This document shows, piece by piece, positions 38,301 to 48,820 of a DNA stretch of 64,000 nt. The notes under the pieces were generated by a model. That model was given only the letters and a program-made list of their open reading frames with translations. It did not search any database and was not told the DNA's origin. The position numbers and the translations under genes are program-made. Numbering within the stretch: position 1 is the stretch's first letter; each line of letters begins with the position of its first letter. The DNA comes from Lathyrus oleraceus (taxonomy: Eukaryota > Streptophyta > Magnoliopsida > Fabales > Fabaceae): contig NC_066583.1 of NCBI RefSeq assembly GCF_024323335.1, positions 12,986,665 through 13,050,664 of the forward strand, read 5' to 3'.

Positions 38301-38339
38301 TGTAGCGGTGTATTCATTACCATTGGAGATATCACTAGT

Positions 38340-38850
38340 GCAGAAAGAAGATTTTACACCCGTTTTTTATACATATTACACCCGTTATGATAGGGTGTAA
38401 ATTCAAAGGGTGAGATATGTATGAAGAATTTACACCCGTTTTAAAACGGGTGTAAAAAGAGAATATATTACACCCTATTTTAGATTTAAAAAAAGGGTGT
38501 AATTGGTAGATATATACATTAAATTTTAAGACATTTACACCCTATTTAATATAAAACGGGTGTAAATTGTCACCTATTACACCCTGTTTTAGATAAAAAA
38601 AGGTGTAATTGGTAGATATATACATTGAATTTTAGGACATTTACACCCTATTTAATATAAAACGGGTGTAAATTGTCACCTACATACATTGAAGTTAAAC
38701 GAATTTACACCCTATTATAATTCAAACGGGTGTAAAATGACAAATATTTACACCCTATTTTTGATATATCAAATGTAAAATATCTTATAATTACATTTAA
38801 TTTTAACACATTTACACCCTATTTTGTGTATGAAGGGTGTAAAATATCTC
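38340..38850. repeat. Left subterminal repeat array of the CACTA element
   Basis: About ten copies of TTTACACCC(G/T)(T/A)TTT alternate with the reverse complement AAACGGGTGTAAA, forming potential hairpins such as the one at 38428-38455. In this superfamily, subterminal repeats are where transposase binds. Confidence 0.88.
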
Positions 38851-39099
38851 AATTTTTTTAAAAATATTTTATTTGAAATTTCATTAAACCAAATATTTTT
38901 ATATATTCCTGGATATTCAATAAAAAACAAAAATAACCAAAACAAACATTTCTCTAATCTTTAGAATCTTGCACCAAGTCATACATCAACAAAAATTGTA
39001 TTCATGTAAGAAAAAAATTCAACCACTTTGTTCATGTAACTTGTACCAATAAATCATTCATGGAACAAAAATATATCTATATATAAGTTTTTTTTAATC

Positions 39100-39525
39100 G
39101 CTTCTGTTTTGTCATTAAATCTTTCTTTTCTTGGTTCTCTTGCTCTTCAACCTTTTGCAAAAAGAATTGAGCCCAAAGTTGTCGGATGTGATCAATTGAC
39201 TCTTTTTCATATGATGAGGTGTCTGTGAATATCTGCAAGTTCAAACATATAATAAATTAAACAACTACATGTTAAAACAATAATTTACATGTTTTTCATT
39301 AAATATATGTAATATAAAATACCTCATTGAATCTTTTGGCTAAGACTTCATAGCCATTGTCATACCAGCAGCATCGTTTAGAGTTGCTACTTGCAAGTCC
39401 AGCTGTGCTGACCGCCTATTTTAGCTACTACTTCATATGTCTTTCCCACTGAGCGAGTATCAGTGTCAACATGCGATCATATTCCACTATGAGAACCTGT
39501 TGTTATGTCAAAATTCCAAAGTAAT
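39100..39525 (-). pseudogene. Unidentified captured exon-like fragment in the CACTA
   Basis: On the minus strand two open segments are joined by splice-like sites. One ends KRFNE at a donor GAG|GTATTTTA (near 39321). The next opens after TTGCAG (near 39235) with IFTDTSSYEKESIDHIRQLW and continues AQFFLQKVEEQENQEKKDL towards 39100. A further acceptor AACAACAG lies near 39500. Phase is compatible across the second junction. I do not recognise the protein. It could be a captured host gene or decayed transposase sequence. Confidence 0.45.
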
Positions 39526-39649
39526 ATTATAGGGAAGCTTCTAAACAATAAATATTGCTGCAGCATTCTACATGTTCTCCGAGTAGAGGTGAGCATATGC
39601 TTGCAGACATACAGCAGTTACGGATTTACTTACCATTTCACAGAACTTA

Positions 39650-41117
39650 TGGGTCAGTACCGGGGACGTTTGGGGGATGACTGATGTTCCAATCCACTCG
39701 TGCTGTTGTCACATCTCCTGACGAAATGATCAAGAGTTTTCTGCTTTGCAGGGCTTCTCGATGGCGGTTGATCATCTGAGACCTTTAAGGTGTTCTCATG
39801 ACCATCACAGATTGTTGTTGAAACTGAACTATCTATCAGCTAAGCTTAGCAATGAGATATTTTCATTTAAGAGATGTTTTCTTTTAAGAGATAATCTATC
39901 ACAAATTTTATGATATCACCACAATTCCTAAAACAATACCGTGCTTGTACTCTCTTACTGTTGATGCTGATTTTATTTAAATTACAACAGCATTTGAGAT
40001 CACGATTTTCCTTTCTTTTCAACTTAACAGCAACCATGTTTGAAAATATACCTATCCAATTCTATGAACACGGTCTTCGGCCTGAATTAGATCACCAGGA
40101 GTCCAAGACAATTCTGCAAAGAGGACGGTGCTGGCAGCAGTCAATGTTAACCCGACACCTCCAGCTTTGATAGATAGCTGCAGGACAACAAAATCAACAG
40201 GAAATTATCATCTCTAAATTGAGCCACATTTTACACCAGATAGTCCAAACTAAACAGATCAAACAGAAAAATGATTACAACAAAAATAGGAATCAAATTG
40301 CAATACCACTGCTGCCTTGATAGAATCTTTTTCCTGAAACTCTGTAACCAACTGTTGCCTTGATCCAGAAGGTGTACCTCCATCAATCCGGATACAACCA
40401 ACCTTTTTTTTCTGGAAATTTTGAACAGTTCTCATAAGTGTTTATCATCACTTATTGATGAAATATTTAAAATATAAGAAACTTGCAACCTGCCTGCAAC
40501 AATCATTACATACATAGAATTACCACATGTTATGGTGATCAACAGCTTGATTTAATCACAAGCAGAAGAAAAAAAAGTAAGGTAAGAAAATTGAAGCGGA
40601 CACCTTTTTAATTAAGATTACAAAATAAATTGTAGCATTATGCCCTACATTGTCTCTTTCGGTACTATATTTGCACGTCAAGATCTATGGTTTGGAAACA
40701 TAATTTAGATATTAAAAATACCATTGCACTAGGGAATGTGTACTTTAATTAACTAGTGTTGAAGTTTCACAAATTTGTTTCATGGAAGGTTAACCATCAC
40801 AAATATTTTGAGCACTGAACATAAACTAACTACATATAGGAACTTGAAGGGATCAAAATTAAGGAGATGAGATACACATTACAACAAAGTAATATCTTAT
40901 ATATCCTTGTAGAATTAAAGGCATAAATGTGCGTTGAGTGAGAAAGCTAAAACAAGATCCAAAGTTTTTAATGCTATTTAAGTTCATATAGATCGCAGCA
41001 GTTGAAAGTATTAATCTTCAACTGCTTTAAAGGGAAGAAGCTGCGGCATACCTCGATTACAGTTCCAAGATAATCAAGAACAGCTGGAATCTTGGCTTCA
41101 GCAGAATCAGTATAAAT
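39650..41117 (-). pseudogene. Captured fragment of a SNF2-family helicase gene (SMARCAL1/ZRANB3-like), with introns
   Basis: Minus-strand exons appear in gene order. 41117-41052 reads IYTDSAEAKIPAVLDYLGTV; 40411-40307 reads KKVGCIRIDGGTPSGSRQQL; 40177-40052 contains [13 protein letters not shown] and [20 protein letters not shown], helicase motifs V-VI; and a last segment to about 39654 reads LDHFVRRCDN and SSPKRPR before a TGA. Each of the first three has AG acceptor and GT donor bases and lengths that are multiples of three. The exon between the first two is absent. The third ends in TAG, where glutamine is expected after HRIG. Such proteins remodel replication forks; this piece lacks the ATP-binding half and is not functional. 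Confidence 0.85.
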
Positions 41118-41143
41118 CTACAATTGAATGAATCAAAGGTTCA

Positions 41144-41580
41144 GTGTTAAATCACACAACAGTCATAATGTTGAAGATCCAACCCTATAAAATGAAGAAA
41201 CTTGCCAAGAGGGTGAATCAGAAGTTGAGTCCTAGATACTATGGACCTTATGAGATACTGCAGAAGATTGGGGCAGTAGCCTACAAGCTGAAGCTGCCTG
41301 AAGATACTAGAGTACAGCCTGTTTTTCATGCCTCTCTTCTAAAGAGAGCTATCACACCTTCTTTGGAACCCCAGCCCCTACCAGCATGTATGAACGAGGA
41401 ATGGCATCTTGAGCCTACTCCTGAGAAGATTATAGAGGCCAGGAGAAATGAACAAGGGGAATTAGAGGTTTTAGTGAAGTGGAAAAACCTCCCTGATTTT
41501 GAAAATTCTTGGGAATAAGAAACAAGATGAAGACAGAATTTCCAGCTAGGAGAAATCCCCCCTAGGAGAGTCAGGCCTCT
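41144..41580 (+). pseudogene. Chromovirus (Ty3/gypsy) integrase tail and chromodomain fragment in the CACTA
   Basis: The plus-strand ORF carries the integrase C-terminal block (KLSPRYYGPYEILQKIG, AYKLKLP, VQPVFHASLLK) and a chromodomain (PEKIIEARRNEQGELEVLVK, then WKNLPDFENSWE). It stops at 41516-41518, after which related text continues in broken form. The domain pair is typical of plant chromoviruses (probably Tekay/Del), unlike the Tat/Ogre elements here. It lies opposite in strand to the SNF2 and ALG9 fragments and between them. It may be a separate capture or the remains of an insertion. Confidence 0.85.
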
Positions 41581-41715
41581 CGAAGTGCCTATTTTCAGAT
41601 TTTTACTTCATCTTTTCTGCACTTTTGTATTACTAGATTCCCATTTGAACATCTAGTACTGAATCACAATTATTCCTCATAATCATTATTCTGTGTACTT
41701 GTCTTTTATTTTTCC

Positions 41716-42350
41716 TAATTGATTCTATCAGTGACAACCCCAGCAATAAATGTCTGTTTGAATTTTATATATAAAGAATGAAGTGTCACCGGAAGGAAAG
41801 CCAAGATTGAGAATGGCCAGCCATGTATCACACCAATAGCAGAGACAACAACTGCTGCAGCATGTTTATCAAGAAGAAATAAACCCGAAGCAAGAGAGAT
41901 TGCATACATGGGAAACGAACTTGACAAGAAACCTGAACAATGAAATACTTTATGTGAGGTTGAGAATCATCATCAAATGCAAGTATGTATAATTATGAGA
42001 CAAAAAAGAGCAAAAGTCTCACTTGTGCTAGCAAAGAAATAGTCGTTGGTTAAGCACGGCATAGCAAGTGTATAAGAAGCAAGTCGTTTTCCATACTTTC
42101 TCGAAAGAGCTACCACAAGAACAGTCTACGTGGAAAGCGAGAGAAAACCAACAAAAAATCTCACAGCATAGAACACTCTAACCTACAACAGTAAAAGACA
42201 AAGGTGTCATGAAGAGCATATGCAAGGAGAAAACTTCAATCTACAACAAATCAATAACCAAGCACGAGTGCAATCTTACTTTTTGATCACCAAACAACCA
42301 CAAAGTTGGTCGAGCCACTATTTCATGAAATAAAAGGTACAAATACGAGA
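41716..42350 (-). pseudogene. Captured fragment of an ALG9-like mannosyltransferase gene, with introns
   Basis: The minus strand holds four exon-like segments. About 42345-42281 reads LYLLFHEIVARPTLWLFGDQ with donor AA|GTAAGA. About 42183-42125 reads VRVFYAVRFFVGFLS. About 42118-42022 reads TVLVVALSRKYGKRLASYTL and ends GCACAA|GTGAGA. About 41934-41716 opens after CAG and reads SSSFPMYAISLASGLFLLDK, then GWPFSILAFLPVTLHS. Splicing the third to the fourth restores a serine codon in frame. This matches the family of ER dolichol-linked mannosyltransferases (ALG9) by remembered motifs. A TAG interrupts the junction of the second and third segments. It is an internal piece only, in the same orientation as the SNF2 fragment. 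Confidence 0.82.
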
Positions 42351-42939
42351 GAAGAGAAAATTGTGAACTGCAAAACAAACACACCAGAACTCCATTGTCA
42401 ATACCGTAGCGGAAAAAATAGCTTAAACTAAACCTAAAATATCCCCAGCCAATACTGGGTATTGAATCGCAAACTATAAAAGAAAAATATAGTTTCAAGT
42501 CGCATAGAGACTTGGGGAATTGAGCTAACAGAACTATAAAAGAAAAATATTTTCAAAAAAAATCAACTACTGTTATTTCAAGTTCAAGAAATCGTCAATT
42601 CTGATAGTTTCAGAAGAAAACCAAACACACAGACACACTTCTATCATATGTTTGAAAGAGAGAAAATCAATAACATTCAACACCGTAAATCCAAACAAAC
42701 TAACAAAGACAGGAAGAAAACTGAACCATACAAGATGAAAGTAATGATTTAATTAATAAAAAGACGTCGATACAACGAATTGAAACAATGAACCAATTCG
42801 ACAAATTGAAACACCGAATCAAAAATACAAATAGAGGGAGAGAAGAAAAGCATATTCGAACCTAAAAATAGATTTCTTTGATGAAGAGAATGTCAATCGA
42901 ACCCTTGAAGCGATGAGAAGAAGAAGCATTTCTTAAACT

Positions 42940-43140
42940 CTTTAATGAGAAACGATGAAAAGCAATTTCTAGAAGCGATTTTGGGGAGTGATTTCTGGAA
43001 GTGATTGTGGGAAACAATGAGAAACGGTGAGTACGAGTGATTTCTGGAAAGGGTGGGAACAAAACTCAAAATCAAGAACATTACCCTAGCGATTTCTGGA
43101 AACGAATTGATTTCTGGAAGCGATTACCTTAGGGATTTCT
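42940..43140. repeat. Short GATTTCTGGAA repeats near the right side of the CACTA
   Basis: Copies of GATTTCTGGAA or close variants lie near 42965, 42990, 43038, 43089, 43109 and 43132, embedded in a GAAGCGATT-rich stretch. They differ from the terminal TTTACACCC repeats and have no assigned role. Confidence 0.6.
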
Positions 43141-43319
43141 GGAAGCAAGAGTTTGAGAGAAAACTGAAGCTGAAGCGTGAGTTTACTGAAGCGATTACCT
43201 TTACTGAAGAAAAGTAAGAACAACAACGAATGATGAAAAGTTTCTAAAATGTGAAATGAAAAGAAAATTTGGAACATGAGAAGTCATGGTTATATTTTAG
43301 GCGGTAATGATAAATTGTA

Positions 43320-43874
43320 CTTAGGGATTCCTAAATTTACACCCTATTTTAATATAACGGGTTTAATATAAATTTAGTCATTTATATTGTTATAATTATA
43401 CACCCTATTTTTAAATATAGGATGTCTATTGTTATATTAATATTCCAAAATTTACACTCTATTTTAATATAACGGGTTTAATATAAATTTAGTCATTTAT
43501 ATTGTTATAATTATACACCCTATTTTTAAATATAGGGTGTCTATTGTTATATATTAATATTAAAATTTATTATTTTTTTAAGAAAATTTAAGATTAAACA
43601 AATAAGAATAATAAAAGTTATTGTTTAAGGCACGAATATTTTATTTTTATTTTTAAATTTACACCCTTTTTTTGAATATCAGGTGTAATATAGAGTTGAT
43701 AATAAATAATATTTGAATTTACACCCGTTATTTAAAAATAGGGTGTCTATTGTTACGTACTAAAATTCAAAATAAGACTTTATTTACAAAACTGCCACCG
43801 CATTTGCTTTTTACACCCGTTTTTTGTAAAACGGGTGTAAATTTACAAATTATATTATTCTTTTTGTACTAGTG
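43320..43874. repeat. Right subterminal repeat array of the CACTA element
   Basis: TTTACACCCTATTTT-like units recur with (A)TAGGGTGT partners. The array ends with TTTACACCCGTTTTTTG and AAAACGGGTGTAAA close to the right terminal repeat. Motif type matches the left array, with more divergence. Confidence 0.85.
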
Positions 43875-44880
43875 TATTGACTAAATCCAAGGTAAAGCAT
43901 ACAAAGTCGAGTCGCCACCGCACTTCTATTTATCCAAAGGAATGGTTAGAAAGCGAACAAAAACCTAAAAAGTTTTACAAACAAAACTAGTAAAAGAAAC
44001 AAAGATCTGGGTAAGGGGGTTGGTTATGCAATGGGAAGGTGTTAGGCACCCAAAACATCTTAGGTACTCCTAGGGAGCCCTTTTCACACTTGTTGCAAAA
44101 GGTTATTGTTTTGTGAAATTATTTTGTGCAAACATGATTGAAGAGATGAGAAAAGAATATACAAGTTTATTTACATTTTATGTTTGAATGGATAAACCCA
44201 TTGCCTACGTACCCTCTTATGAAAAGATTAGGATCAAAACCTCGTAGTTCAGGTAAAAGTTTCAAAACAAATGAGTGGGTTGATTGGTCCAAAAGCCTTA
44301 AGGTCTTTTGTTATCAAAGGGAGAAAACTCAACCTGAAAAACCACAAGTCCACCATGTGAGGATAGCTTCAACATGCTAGTGAGGGGTTAACCCTATAAT
44401 AAGCATGGAAGGCTCATTGTCCATCACTAAGGACATAGGTGAGTATTATATCTACCACAAAGATAACACAAACCTAATAGCTAAAGGTTATGAAAAATTT
44501 GATTAAGAAGTGGACATTGGAACCACAAAAGAAACACATTTGAATGGGTTATATTAACCAATTAGAAGTATATACAAAATGGTCAAAGTTGACTTAAAGA
44601 TTCAATTCAAAATGAGTATTATGAAAAGAAAGTTTGAAAATCAAAAGCCTAAGGCTTAGGTTTCTAATGTTGAAAACAAGTGAAATGTTTGCACAAAAAT
44701 TTTTGGTTTAGGGTGGAAAGATGAAGAAGAAAGGTTAAGTCACAAAAAAGTGAGGGTTAAGGAATGCAACCACACTAGGAGTTCCTCTCTTGAGATCATA
44801 GAGACGATCCAAGTAGAACACATCCTTTGGAATAAGCAAGCACAAGGCACAAGCAAGTCTCATAAGAGATCCTCAAATAA

Positions 44881-45030
44881 AAGGAAACAGAATGCCAATA
44901 TATGGACTTACATCCAACTCCAACCACAAAAAGGAAACAAAATGCCAATATATGGACTTACATCCAACTCCTAACAACAAAAAGGAAACAGAATGCCAAT
45001 ACATGGACTTACACCCGACTCCTAACAACA
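44881..45030. repeat. Threefold tandem repeat (~50 bp) in solo LTR B'
   Basis: Three copies start near 44881, 44931 and 44982, each carrying AAGGAAACAGAATGCCAATA, then TATGGACTTACATCCAACTCC. Solo LTR B has only one clear copy (about 17353-17403). It is therefore a local expansion or contraction within one LTR family. Confidence 0.85.
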
Positions 45031-48000
45031 AATAAACATCAAAAGCAAACACATTAAAAGCAATCAAGCAAGCAAAGCATCACACACTATATACATACAA
45101 GAGGCTCAAAAAAATGGGGTGGGCTTTAGTCAAGAGGGGTCATATCAACCTCGACAAACAAGCCAAACTGTAATGGGTAATCTGTGAGCTCTTAACCACT
45201 AACATTGAGAGTTAGGGTGAAGCTGATCAAAAATGGAAATGAGGATGAGACCTCATGCTTTAACCCTGGCCTGGGTGAGCTCATTATAAAGAAAGCATGG
45301 GGATCCAGAAAGAGGGATCCTATTCCACTTGACAGACACTGGACAAAGATCTTGGGTACATGTTCAAAAGCATCAACACGTAGTGCGAGCATAATGAACG
45401 ACTCACTGAATAACGGGGGATTGATTGCTAATCCCTTTTATCCGTCAATTGCCTATTCACTTAGGAGGACTTATCAAGTAACACATGCCTCATCTTGGAG
45501 GTCTTTGGCACAATTTGTAAACAAACACAAACAGAGCCTCTTAAGGAGGACTTCCAGCAAAATGCCTGCCAAAAAGGTGACAGGACTTCCAGACTACATG
45601 AAGTAAGAGAATAGATACCTAAGTGGTGTATCAACCACAATCCAAAGCTCAAGCAAGAGCTAAAAGCAAGCAACTAAGGTACCTGTACAAAGGATAACCA
45701 GTTAGTACTTCAGACATAAAAATCATAAAACAAACAGTGAAACTATCCAACTGTACACAACTCAATGAACAATGCTCAAGCACTCAAATGAGCTCAAGCC
45801 TATCACTTAGAACCCTACAAAACAAACAAAAGTTAGAATTCAAATCATTTGCATCTCACAAAGTGAGACCAAACCAACCATTAATGCTAAATGTCCAAAC
45901 CTGAAACACAAAGCACAGTTAGTTTATGCACAAAATACTAGTACAAAGACTAGGTCCAAAACCAAATCAAATGATCAAAGCAGAAGTCAATCTTTTTCAC
46001 AATGCACATTCAAACATGTCACAAGATATCCTCAAAAGGACCAGCATCAATTCAAAAAGAAAAGGCATCAAATGGCTCATGCTATGCAAAGACCAACAAA
46101 TGAGCACAAAATGGACATCCAAATTAGAAAATCCAAATCAAATCAGAAATGCATGCAATGACTTTGAAATTTTTTATGCAAGTTTCTCATGTCATGAACA
46201 AACAACATGCAAAAAATCAAATCCAGAAAGGTTCAAATGATAGGTGAAAAAAATGCACAAATGCAATGTCCAAAAATGTGACACAAATTGTCACATACAT
46301 CTTCATGTGTCAAAAACAATGATGGCATATGAGAAAAAATTCAAACCAGTGCTCAAAAATCCTATCATGTGTGAAGATCAAGCATACAAAAAATCAGATC
46401 AATTGGTTCAAAGATGAAGATTTCACAAAGCATTGAACTCAACATATCAAATTAGCATGGCATGGAATCAAAAATCACACATAAAAAATCCAGCCATCAA
46501 CAATTCATGAAAATAATACTAAAAAAAACTAGACATCAAAACAAATCTATGAAAAAAAATTGGAGTTAATTTGGATCATTTTTCAATTTTTAATGCATTT
46601 TTCAAAAAAAGAAAATGAAATGAGATAAACAAAATAAATGGAGGGAAAAGAAATATTTGAAATTATCCAGAATTAATCATAACCACATGATCTAGCGCGA
46701 AAAGCAAATCAACGGTCCATGTTGAAACATCAAAACGCACAGTTTTATTAATTGAGTTGGCACGCACGTCAGCGAGTCAAGCGCACACACAGCAAGGTCA
46801 AAGCAACAAGAGCCAATCATACAGACACACAAGCATACACACGGAGGCCACGCAAGCTAAATGAAACGATGCGTTTCATTAAACGCGTCATCAGCACACA
46901 TCACCAGTCAAAAGCACGCGTGGCTAGGTCAAACGAATATCAGCCAATCAATCATATAGGCAATCGCATACGTGTATCCACACAGACATAAACCCTAAGA
47001 CACATCAGACGCCGGAGCTGTAGCTCCGGTCGTCTTCCCCGGTCACATTCCGGCGGAGATTCAACCAAATTTTTCCAGAAATGAGCAAATGATACATCTT
47101 TCGAACCGTATTTCAACCAGGATTCCAAATATCACAATCATTTCACCTAATTCTTCCTAACTTGCACGGATCGAAGCAAAACATTATTGAGATCAAAACT
47201 TATATTCAACCATACATGCTCAATTCTAAGCCAAATTCAAATCTAATCACATGCACAAGCTTTACACAGTGAGATCTACACAACTATAACAAGGAAACAA
47301 CAAAAAGAGATGATGAAATTTTGATTTACTTGAAATGGAGGTTGCTGAAATCGTGCTATCAACTGCTCTAGAGCTCCAGATCTACTCCATTACAATTGCC
47401 TTGAAGCTTTAAACAAGAAGAAATGGTTGAAAACAACTGTTCCACTTCAATTTCAGAAATCCATCGCCATGTTCATGCACTTGATCTGCTCGAAATCCAG
47501 CTCAATTGTCCAAAACAGCGGTTGAATCTTGCTCAGAATTGCACCAGGATCATGAATCTACCAGAATTATTGGTGTTTGTGTGAAGAAAATCAAGAATCG
47601 AAGAGAGAGAAAAATGGAGGGAACTTGAAAATTTGAGATCTGAAGTTCTGTTATGGAGGTTATGGATTAGGGTTTGGCTTTTATATGGCCTGTTAATGAT
47701 GCTGAAAACCAAATTAGCCTTGTGCTAATCATGATTAGAGAGATGTGAAGTAAATTGCAAAATTGCAAATTAAGCTCATGAAGCCATGCTACACGTGCCA
47801 CTCCTCATGCAAGGGTTGGAATTCACTTAAAATCAACCAAGGATCAACATGGAATTGGTATTTTGCTTGTATCATAAGCCAAATTTGAATTATGGAAATT
47901 CCCTCCAAAATGATCGCATGTGAAATAATGGGAATACAAGCCTCTCTCATGCATGGCAAGGCTTGTTTTGAGATGTTTTGGTCATGAGGAGTATTTTGCA

Positions 48001-48820
48001 AAAAGAATGGACCAAATTGGAGCTTTGTATCAAAAGTTATGCCATTTTGAATTCCCATGTACACTTTGTGATCAAATGACCATAACTTTCCAACCAATCA
48101 TCATATGGACATGAATTAGGACTTTTTGGAAAGGGGAGGCAAAGATCTACAAATTTCATGTTCACCAAAAATCCATTTGAAACTTATTTGATATTGAAAA
48201 GTCAAGTTGAATATGGACCAGAAACTTGCCAAATTTGGAAACTTTGAATTACAGGTCACTTTCCATTTTTAGTAACTTTTGTCATGACCTTTGAATCTTC
48301 AAGATAGATGTTTAGAATGACAAATAGACCTTATTTGAACATGATTGAGGTGTCTCAACTCATTTCCCCATCTCATAGCCCTCAGTTGACTGCACAGTTG
48401 ACTTTTGGTCTTCAGATGACCTTGGCATGCTTTGATTATCTTGAGCCTCTACCACTTGGGGAAATAGCTTCAAAATGAAACCCTAGCTCATGTAAGCTCC
48501 ATATAATGATCAAGTGGTCCTCATCTCAAGAAAATACCTCATCTCATGCACAAAGGATCTTCTTGAAGCTTTTGACCTGGTGATTGCTTGAGCTACAAAA
48601 CAAATGTTAATGACATATTTTTGTGCTTTTGGTTAGTAAACAAAAATGAGAAAAGAAATGATATATAATTCAAGCATGCCTGGTGATCTCAAACCACTCA
48701 CAAGAGATCCCTACCCTAAGGGAAAGGAAGCCAAGATGCTCAAAGATCCTTGAGGCTATGCAATGTAATGCTATGATGCCATGAGGGATCTTAGGGACAA
48801 AATTGGGGTCTTACAGAAAG

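Larger units (their letters stand above)
38333..43874. mobile_element. Pack-CACTA: 5,542-bp CACTA DNA transposon carrying host gene fragments
   Basis: Terminal inverted repeats are CACTAGTGCAGAAAGAA at the left and CACTAGTACAAAAAGAA (reverse complement of the right end), with the 3-bp target duplication TAT at 38330-38332 and 43875-43877. The solo-LTR sequence is continuous across the insertion when it is removed (compare 16639-16660). Both flanks are filled with palindromic subterminal repeats. No transposase ORF was recognised, so it is probably non-autonomous. The interior carries SNF2-like and ALG9-like gene fragments with introns, an unidentified exon-like fragment and a chromovirus fragment. 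Confidence 0.92.
38301..48815 (-). mobile_element. Solo LTR B' (~4,970 bp without the CACTA) inside Ogre-C 3' LTR
   Basis: The plus-strand ends are TGTAGCGGTGTATTCA (38301) and AATTGGGGTCTTACA (48815). It is flanked by the 5-bp duplication GAAAG (38296-38300 and 48816-48820). Ogre-C LTR text resumes at 48821, so only an LTR remains. It is split after 32 bp by the CACTA transposon (38333-43874). It is homologous to solo LTR B throughout, with a TATA box on the minus strand at 47679-47686. Confidence 0.93.

Noticed and set aside
41144..41518. A host chromodomain protein gene
   Set aside because: The chromodomain is fused to an integrase C-terminal block typical of chromoviruses, with no start or end of a host gene.
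45205..45606. 133-aa plus-strand ORF in solo LTR B' as a gene
   Set aside because: It lies antisense across LTR U5/R sequence, its frame is not kept in LTR B, and it has no recognisable domain.
16617..48815. LTR B and LTR B' as the two ends of one very large element
   Set aside because: They would cross Ogre-A in an A-B-A-B order, impossible by simple nesting. Each has its own perfect 5-bp duplication (ACTGG and GAAAG), so they are separate solo LTRs.
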